This document shows, piece after piece, positions 36,680 to 47,053 of a stretch of DNA of 64,000 nucleotides (the first letter of the stretch is position 1; every line of letters begins with the position of its first letter). Under the pieces are notes generated by a model. That model made no database searches. It saw nothing but the letters and a program-made list of their open reading frames with translations, and was not told the DNA's origin. A program made the position numbers and the translations under genes. Origin of the DNA: Blasia pusilla (lineage: Eukaryota > Marchantiophyta > Marchantiopsida > Blasiales); contig CM114271.1 in NCBI GenBank assembly GCA_050084515.1, positions 60,450,001 to 60,514,000 on the forward strand, written 5' to 3'.

Positions 36680-37330
36680 AATTGAATTGGTTAGTGATAG
36701 ATCTATCGTTCCTTTAGGTTCCTTGATTCGATTTCATAATAGAAGTTGAGACTTGGTTGATCTTGGCGGGATGGACAGGAGGTGCATGGCAAAGAGACCA
36801 ATACACAAATGTGTGGGGATTACAATCCTATTAATTGGCATATTAAAGCCGATCACTTTGTTGTGCTTACTCTCGAGGAGATTTTTGATGGAATGGGGCA
36901 TCTGAAGGTTTTTCAGTTATTTAGATCTATGTGTCGCTTATCATCAATTAGCTATCAAGGTGCTAGAAAGACAGAAGGTAATGTATTGGGAGATTTATCC
37001 TTTTGGGAATCTATTTGGATAGATCGACGAGATCTTCGCAGGGTATTGTGTACATGGCATCATTGTCTTGGATTCCACGATTGAGGGGCATGAGATACAT
37101 CTAGAGGAGGTGTCTTGATGATTGCAGTTATATGGATTGAAGATGCATCCAAGGGAGTGTAGATTCTTTCTTGAGCACATTGAGTACCTTGGACATACTA
37201 TTTATCCATGGGTATTGGAGTGCAACAAAAACATGTGGAGGCCATAATGCAGATTCTTTGTCCTAGAAATATGACTTGAGTTTGATCTTTCATGGGACTA
37301 ATACCATCATCGATCGTATGGGAAGGGCTT
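36680..37330 (+). pseudogene. Degenerate gypsy RT fragment
   Basis: 36782-36930 reads MCGDYNPINWHIKADHF and LEEIFDGMGHLKVFQ, matching the RT fingers of copies A and C (for instance 3240-3330). Later pieces (37090-37215) match the region after the YxDD box (EGHEIHLEEV, FFLEHIEYLGHT). Most of the palm is scrambled. It ends where LTR-like sequence starts (TGTCACATCTTAGTTAG at 37331). Confidence 0.7.
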
Positions 37331-38662
37331 TGTCACATCTTAGTTAGTCGGCATATGGAGTTCTACTACGTCAATTGTCGCGCCCCTACTCTCCTTGAAC
37401 GTCAATCTTTAGTGTTGCGGAAGCGTACGTTCAGTAGGTCACGAACTCATCGCCGATCTGCACCCAAACACGCACTCTCGTTAGTCGGGTCTGGGCCAAC
37501 GGGCGTTCCAACCCACCGAGTCCTCAACTCGGCGTCTCATCAAGCTCAACCTTCCTTAGTTCCTAGCTTCCAAAACATGGCAAGTCCTTCAAGACTTGGA
37601 ACAGACTTCCTGGTTAGTCCAGGGATCTGAAACGGCACTTGCACGCCTAGCGATCCCAACTTTTCAACGGTCCTCGGGTGAGTTCCGAACCGAGACCCAA
37701 GTAATTGAGTCGCGGTGCGAAATCCAAGAGGGATATCTAAAATCGCCTCAATGGACTTGGCGCAGGTTTTCCAACCCAACGCCCAAACTCGCATTCCGTT
37801 CCATGCCCTTGAGCCGCCCCGCGGCGTCCAAAGTGGGGTTTGGGTTCCAAGCACTCTTGGAGACCTTCCCCCTTACTAGTACTTCTGGGGTTCTCCAATA
37901 ACCCCTCCCCTTTGGGAAAAGAGGGTCGGGCCCTTCATTGTGGCCCTCAACCCGACTCCACTTACAGTCGTTTTCGGGTTGTATCTCGGCCGCTGCTTAT
38001 GCGTTTGCAGCGATCTTTGGTGCATTTGGACCGGCTCTCCATAAGCTTTCCAACGCACCCTTATTTGCTCCAAACGCATCTTGGCGCTAAAAGTTATGGC
38101 CATAAATACAGTCGGAAACTCTCAAACGCTAGTGGCGTTCCAAATCCGGATCTTCCCTTTGGCAACCCACTCCCTAGACTCGACTTCTTTCAAGTCTCAT
38201 TCCGCGTTTGGTCCAGGTTTCTCAGTCGCGACCATAACACCTGAAACGCGACTCCTCGCTCGCGTCTCGTCTCTTGAGTCCTCTTTGAGACAACTCCAAC
38301 GCGCAAACCATCTTAGCGTGAGCCCGCTAATGTTCTGATGTTCCGCTTGGCACTTGTTTGGTCATGAGGGTCGCGACATCAATGGCATAAAGGGTAAGTA
38401 TGCTCTTTGGGTGTAACTTTGTCTTGAGATGTTGAATGAGATTAGCGACAGGTCCATTGCGTCAAAAATGTTATTTTTGGCGATTTGCCTATTTAGGTCT
38501 TAGTTAGTTGTGGCTTGATTGATTGAGATCATATGGTTGGAAAGAAACTGCTTGGAAGGGGAGAATGAATCATGAGGATAAAATGATTTCCGGCCTAAAG
38601 TCATGACAAGGGGCCACTAGGTCTTGCATAGGGTTGTGTACACATCGATGAGGACTGCGTAA
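37331..38662 (+). repeat. LTR-A-type U3 segment, split by a solo LTR-B
   Basis: 37331-37375 (TGTCACATCTTAGTTAG) and the sequence from 38379 (TTGGGTGTAACTTTGTC, AGGTCCATTG) match in order the U3 part of the solo LTR at 16596-18228 (read on the minus strand). Between them sits LTR-B. The segment therefore starts with an LTR end and was later split. Confidence 0.65.
37376..38378 (+). repeat. Solo LTR, family LTR-B, with perfect target duplication
   Basis: A 1003-bp LTR from TGTCGCGCCCCTACTC to GGGTCGCGACA, flanked by TCAAT on both sides (37371-37375 and 38379-38383). No internal region, so it is a solo LTR left by recombination. The best-preserved copy of the family in the window. Confidence 0.9.
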
Positions 38663-39110
38663 GGGACGTCACATCTGTTTGGATATATCAACGAGATCTA
38701 GTGGAGCGTAGCTACTGGAGGACAACCTCAGGAGGTTGAGGATGACCAGCTAAAGGCACGAGTAAACTGAGAGAGTAGGTTTCCCCTTCATTTCGGCTCA
38801 TTTGGAGCCATATTTAGAAACTTACTATTTCAAGTAAGTTACTATTTTTGGTATATTTTATTTTCCACTTTTGGAAGTGGCCCTTGACCTACTACAACAT
38901 GTCAAGGGCCAAGGAGGTGACTTGCGAGCATAGGTTACCGTGGAAAGAGTTTGGGAGATGGAAGGGGTTATACCTCCAAGAGAGAGAGAGAGAGCTTGAG
39001 AGCTCATTCTCTTTGTTGAACCTCTTTGCATGAGGCGGCGAAGCTATGGTCCTCCTTGCCTTGTATGTGTTATCCAAGCGTCTCATTAGGAGAGTGGGTT
39101 TGGTTTGACA

Positions 39111-39184
<74 letters not shown>

Positions 39185-39355
39185 GTGCACTTTTATGAGA
39201 TCTTGTGATGGAGAAATCCACTTGATTTATTGGAGATATTTTGGTACTTATTTTCTTGATGTTTGGATGCCATAATTTAGCATGGGATTGTGCATGTTTG
39301 TGTGTATGTTTGGTGACAACGACGTATGTTGTGTAGCGATGTGTATGCGCACGAC
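38663..39355 (+). repeat. 5' LTR of gypsy copy B (with GA microsatellite)
   Basis: Matches the copy C 3' LTR (62457-63071) in order: GAGATCTAGTGGAGC, TTTCCCCTTCATTTCGG, GGCCCTTGACC, CTTTGTTGAACCTC, GGAGATATTTTGGTAC, and an end at GTATGCGCACGACA (39355). It is expanded by a (GA)n microsatellite. Its start is blurred (CGTCACATCTG instead of TGTCACGTC). Confidence 0.7.
39116..39182. repeat. (GA)n microsatellite
   Basis: About 33 uninterrupted GA units inside the copy B LTR, at the place where copy C has only GAGAGAGAG. Likely a recent slippage expansion. Confidence 0.95.
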
Positions 39356-39642
39356 ACCTTTTATAGTCTTGGAAAGAGCCAAAAGGCTCTTCCCCAAAAA
39401 ATAGCCATTCCTCCACTAACATGCGTGCACATGTTACAGGGTGACCCTTGACGTGGTCAATAGGTCACTAGGCTAACAAAGACCCAAAAATAGGAAAATT
39501 GCCAAAAAAGCCTTTTCCGAGACAATAGACTTGTCGTCAGCCTTATCCGATATCTCAGGAAGAAGTTACACCCAAACTGTCCATTGGATCTCTATGTCGT
39601 AAACACGGTAGAACTCTACCTATTGCTAACTAAGATGCTACA
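39356..39642 (-). repeat. Inverted LTR-A U3 fragment
   Basis: Read on the minus strand, it starts TGTAGCATCTTAGTTAGC, contains GTTTGGGTGTAACTTC and ends GGCTCTTTCCAAGACTATAAAAGG. This is the U3 part of the LTR type found at 37331 and in the solo LTR of the Helitron, in opposite orientation to the LTR immediately before it. Confidence 0.6.
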
Positions 39643-40341
39643 GAGTGCTTGAGCGTGTGAGGCAGGGTTGTCATCACGACATTCTTCTTGCGTTTGGAAG
39701 AACATGGTAGTTCGAGAAATGGTAGTGGATTTACACGGAGTGGTGTGAGGCTTCGTGGGGTTTCAAGTGAGGAATGACTCTGACTCCCATCTGTGGCTGG
39801 ATTGTCATCACTAGACAACGGGCCTGTTGGTAAGATCGTAGATGAAGAGAGTGACACGTGGAGGGAGATGGACAATATGAGCCACTAGGGCATATGCGAT
39901 TTCTTGGGTGTGGTAGGCACCATCGATTTAGATATCTTCATCGAGGATTTTGACACATGGTGCAACTTCCAAGAGATACGATCCCTACACAGTTCAACCC
40001 TTTCATGGCATGGAAAGGTTTGTTCTAGCATTTAGAGGATCCTCCGATGGATGACTATATGGAGTTCAGGTCTTTACACTCCGTAGAGATTGATGTATGG
40101 AGGATGCATTGGGCTCAAGGGTATGTATATGATGGGATAGTGAGAGGAGAGTGGCCTACACCATGAGCCCGGGGACTAGATAAAGATGATGGATGTGAGG
40201 GCGGTGAGGTGGCAAAGACCTCGGGTGCTAGAGCACCACCCAATTTTAGTCCTACACTAGAGTTCTTTGGGGAGGAGCTACCACATCGTGCAGACCGACA
40301 AGCTTAAGAGTCTACAAGATTTTCAGCGGAGATATGGTGAG
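39643..40341 (+). pseudogene. Gypsy gag, copy B, first part
   Basis: Homologous to the gag 5' part of copies A' and C: a TIDLDIFIEDFDTWC-like segment near 39915-39965, FNPFMAWKG.F near 40000-40030, and a DDYMEF..EIDVWRMHW segment near 40055-40110. Interrupted by the TIR transposon at 40342, where TGGTGAG (40335-40341) is duplicated as TGGCGAG at 52701-52707. Several stops. Confidence 0.65.
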
Positions 40342-40445
40342 GGTATTCTGGCTGGAGAGAGTAAGAGAGGAGAGGAAGAGAGGAAGAGAGGAGAGTCCCT
40401 CTTAAAAAAAAAGGGCCAAATCCGCCTCCTCTCTTCAAAACTTTT
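40342..40445. repeat. Left terminal inverted repeat
   Basis: GGTATTCTGGC, then GA-rich repeats, CCCTCTTAAAAAAAAAGGG and CTCCTCTCTTCAAAACTTTTTG. Matches the end of copy 1 (3078-3181, inverted) and, more loosely, 52595-52700 inverted. Confidence 0.75.
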
Positions 40446-41029
40446 TGACATGTTTGAAATTTTTGTTTGCTTTCAAATTCAGGAAATCTTTAGAAGAGAG
40501 TAGGTAGTGGTCCACATTTGGCCCTAAAAAAACCTCTTTTTTCCTGGGGGCGAAAAAAAAGTAGACATCATAAGACCACTACAAACATTTTTCCATCACT
40601 CTCCATGTGAGCCTAAGTTTCTTAACATTACTTGTCTCGGCCTACAAAAAGTAGTGCCCATGGGTATTTTTGTTGGAGGACCACCCGGATGCCAACCTCT
40701 CTTTTTGCAGGGATTTTTGCCTGCATCATGGCCTCCCATGAATTGCCCCATAACCAACTTTCTATTGGTTATGAATGGTGTCTGCTCAAGACCAACTTTG
40801 TGAAATGTGAACACATGAGAGGATAATTGAACCAAAAGATTGTTAGCTTTCTAGAGTAAAGAGGAACTGATGTCCCTTCATTCAGATCCTAAAGTTGAGA
40901 AACCGAGAAGCTGCACCCCTCCCAACCCGTAAGAAAGCTCACCATAAGAAAGGAAAGATTTTTAGAAGTGATTTTCTTCCACCCTGCACCCACGAAAATC
41001 TAACAGGTTGAGAATCCAAAATGGCAATC

Positions 41030-42170
41030 CGATAGGTAGTAGGAATCCTGCACATCTTAAACAAGAAAAGAAGTCTACAACTGGTTTGACGAATGTAGGG
41101 GAACGAGCCAAAAGTTAAGAAGCCCGCCACAATGCGTTAGAAGTTGGTCTCACAGGGAAAGAGTCCGATCACTCAAGCAGTCAACCTGTCGGAATCCGAC
41201 AGCTTGCCTAGAAATGGTTAAAAAGTTGCAGTGGGCAAAAAGCAAAAAGTTGCAACCCGTCGGAATCATATGGGTTGCAAAATTGTAATTATGAGTAGCT
41301 AAAAGAACACAATCCACAAGTCCAAAAAAATATTCCAGCAAACTTTTACAAACACCATTATGGGTTGAAAAAATCTCGTCCTTTATTACCTCCGAAGGAA
41401 CCTTGGAAATGTACATTTGACCTAGTCTATGATTTCTTCAGCCTCGTCATCTACAAATTTACTCCTAACTCTCCTCGGTGACAGTACAAAAGGAATTTCC
41501 TGGGATACAAGTGGCTCCTTTGGCCGATTGTGGATGGGGATCGAAAATTTTGGCGAATTCGAGAGCCTTGGCCCCCCCCCCTAGGTACGCCATAACGGTC
41601 CCATGTAACCTGATTTGAGTCCCACCGCCTTCCTCGGCAGTATACCTTGTACGCTCTGCAATGTGACACCCATCCAGTATCAATATGTGCTCCGTCCTTG
41701 GTAATACCATTATGGCAATCGCACAGGTAGTAGGAATCCAACACGTCTAAGAGAAGAAAAGAAGCCTACGCGTGCCTTTACGAGTTGGGGGGAAGGTGCC
41801 AAGGGAAGAAGCCCGCCAGACTGCCTCTTAAGTTGAACCAACAGGGAAAGAGTCCGATCAGGCAACGTGTCGGAATCCGACACGTTGCTTGGAAGTAGTA
41901 AAAAGGTACTGTCGTCAAAAAGTGAAAAGTTGCAAGCAGGAGAAATCCGACGGGTTGCAAAATAGAAGTCCGTGGAGTACATAGACGATCACATTCGAAA
42001 AGACATAAAAAATGTTCAGCAAACTTTTACAAGCACCACCATCGTTCAAAAAAATCATCTCCTTTATATCATCCGAAAAAAGCTCGGAATTGTACATTTG
42101 ATCTATTCTATGAAATACTTTGCCTCATCATCAAATAACTCCCTACTCCAAACGCTGTAGTCAAGCTGGG
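41030..42170. repeat. Segmental tandem duplication with palindromes (copy 2)
   Basis: Two related blocks (about 41030-41450 and 41705-42170 on the minus strand), each with CATAGA..TAG, AAAAGTTTGCTG, a CAACCCGTCGG-type palindrome and CGGACTCTTTCCCTG. It is the counterpart of 1370-2530, and so is older than the split of the two copies. Diverged palindromes lie at about 41181-41210, 41251-41280, 41862-41889 and 41931-41961. Confidence 0.65.
41415..41744 (-). CDS. Unrecognised open frame of the TIR transposon (copy 2)
   Basis: Counterpart of 1806-2126. One frame gives KDGAHIDTGWVSHCRAYKV, and another MVLPRTEHILILDGCHIAER. A G-run (about 41572-41580) switches frame between them. The end PRRVRSKFVDDEAEEIID is shared by both copies. 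No domain recognised. It lies 3' of the methyltransferase gene, so it could be an alternative last exon or a duplicated 3' end: EEIID at its end recalls a DDE.. motif at the same point of the neighbouring block. Confidence 0.3.
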
Positions 42171-42805
42171 TCCTTGAGTTCTTTGAACTCACTCGTCATC
42201 GTCCGAGAGCTCTTGCAAAATTACTTTCGGCCTTGCCCTCCTGATTTTCGGAATCGTTGGAAGTGACGATGGAGTCACTACCAATGGTGGGTCTGGAACC
42301 GGAGCTTTCGGCTTCGGTGGAGAGTTGTATGCCCCAACGAGCCTTTCGTATTCTGCCTTTGCCTCCTTGCAAAGGTCAAGCGATTCTGCCTTCCCTCGAG
42401 GCAGAGAATGTTCCTGCCACTCTGCCAGGCGCTTTTGATACTTGCCCCTGAAAGTCCCACTAAGTCGAACACCAAGTCACCCGGCCTTAAGTAGAGCTCG
42501 ATGAGCGTTTGCATCAGGGCTCGCGACTTTTCCCTTCCTCCTAGAAGTGGGGTACTGTCTTGCATGTAAATTCCCAGGGGGGAATTGTACAAACTATCTA
42601 AGCTGTACCCATCTGAGCATGGATCCACAGGATCCTCGATCTTGAACACCTGGAAATTGTGCTCGGGCCGAACGAAGCAGTAAACGTAGGAGTGGTCCAT
42701 CTGTAAAGAAGCACGTTGGAAACAATGTTAGCAACTTGGCATAACGTGCAACACGTCACCAAAGAAGTCGGCTTGACCCTAGAGAACTTTTTCAATTACT
42801 AACTT

Positions 42806-43122
42806 TGGATCAACCTGTCGGAGTCCGACGGGTTGTTTTGTCCTTGACCAACCCGTCGGAAGGCGACGGGTTGCTGGCCTAGAGCAGCCCATGTTCGGCT
42901 GAGGGCAACCCATCACTTTCCGACGGGTTGCAGCTTTCTGCAAACACAAGGAAAAACCAAAAGCAACTGCAACCCGTCGGGTTCCGACGGGTTGCAGGTA
43001 CACCACGGTTTTCCCTGTGTTTCTGGGAAAGATGCAACCCGTCGAAACCCAACGGGTTGCTCTTAGCCGAGCATGGGTTGCTCTAAGCCAGCAACCCGTC
43101 GCCTTCCGACGGGTTGCTCACG
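42806..43122. repeat. Palindrome array in intron 3 of the methyltransferase gene
   Basis: Six palindromes of the GCAACCCGTCGG / CCGACGGGTTGC type (starts near 42808, 42848, 42904, 42967, 43032, 43088), spaced 40-65 bp. Centres vary (AGT, AAG, GTT, CCT) while arms are conserved, with paired changes in some copies. It fills most of the intron (42701-43223). Confidence 0.9.
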
Positions 43123-45297
43123 GACAAAAACAACGGAGATATACTATCTAAAATTTACACGCATTGAGCCTTACCCGAATTTGAAAATATATTTGAGATT
43201 ATACTACAGGAATTGAGCCTTACCCGAGTCTGACTCCTTGCGGATCGGAGTGGGTACTCGTTTTTTATGATCTACGATTGCGCCGTCCTCCACTTTAGCG
43301 ACCTCTTGACGCACTGGAGGTTGAAGAGCTCGTCCTCGCTCCCTCCAGTCAACACTAAGAAGTAGCCCCTATCACTCAGATAGGCGTCTTCAAAGGAGAA
43401 CAATAGCGCGATTTGGTCATAAGAGAGCGGCACATTCCACTCAGGTACCCCGTTCGACGGATTCTCGCCCCACAATCGCAACCCCAAGGGCAGATCAGCG
43501 ATCAAGAGATCCACCGCAACCTCTTCGACCACTCCATTCACCGTCCAGGCATCGTGCCCGTTTCGTTGGAGCTTCCGTCCCAGCGTTGTCAATTTATCAA
43601 TGGCTGGTGTCGACGCTTGAGAACTGAAGCTTTTCAGCTCATCCAGTAAAGGAGTGAACTGAAGGAGGACGCTTGTACGGGTCGTTGTTTCTCTGTGTCT
43701 TCCCATGGATGATGGACTGTATTCTCCTTGGGACAACACTGGCACCTCTCGCTTCCGCTTCTCCCGAGTCTGCGGACGGCTTGTCAGGGTCTCTATGACC
43801 TCAGACTCTGGTGGGGTTTTTTTTGCCGAGGACCTGGTCCGACCCGCTCTCCCTGCTCGCCCGGACGATTCCGCCTCTGGCCTTGAATTTTCAGCCTTTC
43901 TTTGGGAAGACTCGGCCTCGGAATTCTTCCCTCCCCTTGCCTTGCCTTTGAGACCCGCTATGGATTTTTCTTTGGCTGTGCGGACCTTGGAAGCCAACTC
44001 AGCTGTCTCGTGGGCTTGCTCTTCCGCATCTCCTCCTCCGAAGTCTTCAGGCTGCACAAAATTGGGGTTTCGTCTTGTCTTGAGGCCACTGCATCATGAA
44101 GCACTCGTAAATCCTTCTCGGTGATGTGTTCAGGGTCGTTGAAGTCAAGCCAAATGGGGCAATTCTCCACCTCCCAATCAGACATGTGCTTCGCCATCTC
44201 CATGTCGTACATGGAGAATGTCTCTCCATCAGGTGGCGAAGCCCACAATTTCAAGGCTGCCGGTAATTTTCCCCAAGTACCTGCATTCTTACAGTCGACG
44301 AGGTACCTGAAGACCATCTGTTGGGCAGCTTTTACTCGAATTGAATCGGCCGTATGCTCGTGTAGATCTCGCTTCTTCTTTGCTTGATCCCGTTTGTTCC
44401 CCTCGATTTCTTCGTCAAGCTCCGCCTGAGGGAGGACGCAAACCTTGAACATTGTCTTGAATCCTGGGTTTTTGATTGGCTTGTCCCGGATATCGTCGAG
44501 CCAAACCTCGAAATCTAAAGAACTTTCCAGGTTTTCTTCATCCGGAATGGGCTCTAATCTTTTGAGCTCCGCTTGCAGAGCGTCCAACACGGACTTCCAA
44601 TAACCCGCAACGCGTCCCAGAACGACCATTCGCGTAGCCAATGGGAGATCACTGGATCGGACACACCCGGAGGATGGTGTGTCGCCCTCTTCTGGGCCTC
44701 TTTGCCCTGGAGACTGATTTTCATCAGTCGGATCCTCCTAAACTCGCTTATGCCGGACAACGCAAACAGATGCACGCGATCCAGGGACAGTTTCTCCCCA
44801 ATCCAACCTTGCGGATCTTCATCCCTTTTCCGCTGGCGCTTGATAATCGCCTTCAGCTCCTTGTTAAACTCTGGACCAAGTTTGGGGTTGAGAATGCTGA
44901 TGTATCGCTGCATCTTGCTCGCCGTGTATTTCATGGCTATAGATATTGCAGCTTGGATGAATTTCGCGCGCTCAGACCCAGATACTTTCTCCCTTCGCTC
45001 CAGCTCCAGTGCAACGCTCTTCTTCACGGCCTGTATCTTCGACCAGCAAAGGATGGTTACGGCTGCATCTTGGGAAATAAACTTATTTGCCCAAGTTTTC
45101 TTTTTAATCTGTGTACCCTTTGCAAGCATCTGATTTACGTAGGCGTCGCCAAGAACCCTTGTACTGCCGGGTGCGTCGTAAGCACCTTCTTCACCCGATC
45201 GCAATCCTGGATCCAGTGGTGGGTGACATTCCCCTCCGATACAATCCTGCACATCCAAACTCAACCCGTCAGAAAATTTGTAAGTTACATGGGTTCC

Positions 45298-45778
45298 TGC
45301 AACCCGTCAGACTCCGACGGGTTATCACAACTCAAGGTCGGATTCTAGCAACGAGCTAAATGATGCAACCCGTCGGACTCTGACGGGTTGCTTTGGGCCA
45401 AAAACATACTAAACCTGTGGTCACTCGAACAACTTGTCGGAGTCCGACGAGTTGCTTTCTTCAAAAAACATCATGAAAAGGCGGCGAGTCGAGCAACCTC
45501 TTGGACTCCGACGGGTTGTTGTGGGCCAAAAACTTACTAAACCTGTGGTCAATCGAACAACTCGTCGGAGTCTGACGAGTTGCATTCTTCAAAAAACATC
45601 ATGAAAGGCGTCGAGTCAAGCAACTTGTCGGAGTCCGACGAGTTGCTTTCGGCAAAAAATAACCTAACCCATTCATCAATCGAGCAACTCGTCGGAGTCC
45701 GACGAGTTGCATTTGGCCAAAAGCATCCCAACAACAGTGGCGACCCAAACAACTTGTCAGAGTCCGACGGTTTGTAGC
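45298..45778. repeat. Palindrome array in intron 2, 63-64 bp period
   Basis: Eight palindromes at about 45299, 45365, 45429, 45492, 45556, 45619, 45682 and 45746. The spacing is 63-64 bp after the first step. Two spacer types alternate (GGGCCAAAAAC..TACTAAACC and TTCAAAAAACATCATGAAA), giving a ~127-bp higher-order unit. The array fills the intron between 45791 and 45247; its last half-site lies next to the splice acceptor. Confidence 0.95.
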
Positions 45779-47053
45779 AAGAAGATACTTAGGTGTTCAT
45801 GGCATGCATTGCCATCTCCACTGTCGCCATGTGATGAGGGAATGGATGAAGGACCACTGCCTTCACGCAAAAATGTGCCTCCAAGGAGTTGGGCCGCTCC
45901 TCTGAAAACTTGGTCCACGCCATGAACCTATGATTTCCATCCCAGATGAAGAAATACAGATTCCTCATCCAGCTGAATTCCGTGCCCTCTACTTGCCTTC
46001 TGAAATCCTGGTCTCTCATCCTCCAGAATGTGTCGAGATTTTCCAAGTCCTCCTCCGTAACCAGGGCTTGGTTTCCATGCTCATCGTAAGGCTAAACATA
46101 GAAGGGAGGAAAGCTGTCGACGTAGGATGCTGTCGCTGCCGATTTTTTAAGCTTCGCGATGTCCTCGACGAACTGAATTTCGCGAACCTATTCCATTGTC
46201 CGCAATCGGCAGAGTGGAATCCTCGGGGCATTGTGGCCCTCCATGAGTGCCATCTGCTTTACCACCTGTCAGAAATGGGACAAGATCAATAAGCTACATT
46301 GAATTCCCAATTCACATAATTCAGAAAACCCAGATCCTCTCTTACCCGCTCGAAAATTGGGTTGGTTTCTTGACCAACCAACTTGTGTGAGACAGCAGTT
46401 GGCAAATCGACTGGGAACTCGTTGATCCAATAGAGGTCGATGTCTTCCGCCGGGCTTGGAGACAAGAATGACCGCTCTCCGGCTTCTTCGGCAATGTCTA
46501 CCATCTCCACGCTGGCGGTCCTTATGACCTCATCGTCCGTGATTTGAACTTCAGGCGTTTCCGATATGTTGATTGTGTCCCCGGACTTCATCGGGGACAT
46601 TTCCCGCATCTCAACACTTTCGGTTGGATGGGCAGGGTTGTCGTCAATGGCTATCACTTTTTCCCTCCTTGCTTTAGCCAATTCTGCTCTCCTCACCGAC
46701 GCGTCCAGACGCTTCTTTTCTCTCTTTTCGTTGGCGATCCTTTTCTTCAAGGCCTGCGACGTCTCAGCCTCTGCGTTCTGTCTATCAAGCGCCTCTTGAA
46801 CACATCTCACAAGAAGCTCGTGGTTGTGCATCTCCGCTTCCCTTTCCCGCTCCTCGATTTCCTGCTGCCTTATTTCATTTTCCGAACGAGGCCCTAGAGA
46901 TGCTGACGCGGGAGTCCTAATGGACTTCGGAGTGAAGCTCCCAGACTTAGTTGCTTGAACTTTTTTCCTCGTCATTTTTCTCGGAATTGCTTGATCAATC
47001 GCCTTGCTGATGTCGAGATGAGTCGCCTTGATGGGAAGCTCAAATTTTCTCAT

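Larger units (their letters stand above)
42189..47053 (-). pseudogene. ParB-like domain plus beta-class DNA methyltransferase gene (exons 47053-46346, 46265-45792, 45246-43224, 42700-42189)
   Basis: Four exons, all joining in phase 0. Exon 1 (ATG 47053) is basic and coiled-coil-like (EEREREAEMHNHEL, KKRIANEKREKKRLDASV). Exon 2 has LYFFIWDGNHRFMAW, the DGNHR signature of ParB/Srx-type domains, preceded by a ParB-like RIPLCRLR strand. Exon 3 is a long linker, then a K/R/E-rich region and the methyltransferase motif IV (VDLLIADLPLG, near 43482-43515). Exon 4 has motif I (LRPGDLVFDLVGLSG, near 42450-42490). The order IV then I defines the beta class. Broken by TAGs in exon 2, frameshifts near 44640 and 44070, a stop at 43272 and a frameshift near 42370. 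Bacterial phages carry ParB-methyltransferase fusions of the same order, so ancient capture is likely. The catalytic motif is degenerate (DLPL for DPPY), and activity is doubtful even before decay. Confidence 0.75.

Noticed and set aside
38892-39422. 176-codon minus-strand frame with a Leu/Ser repeat
   Set aside because: It is a translation of the (GA)n microsatellite and LTR sequence.
44573-45348. Plus-strand open frames of 186 and 235 codons
   Set aside because: Antisense of exon 3 of the ParB-like/methyltransferase gene; the minus-strand exon has consistent splice phases.
45298-45778. CRISPR-like array (regular palindromic repeats with spacers)
   Set aside because: The spacers themselves repeat in two classes, the context is a eukaryotic intron, and no cas genes are near. 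It is a tandem array of palindromes.
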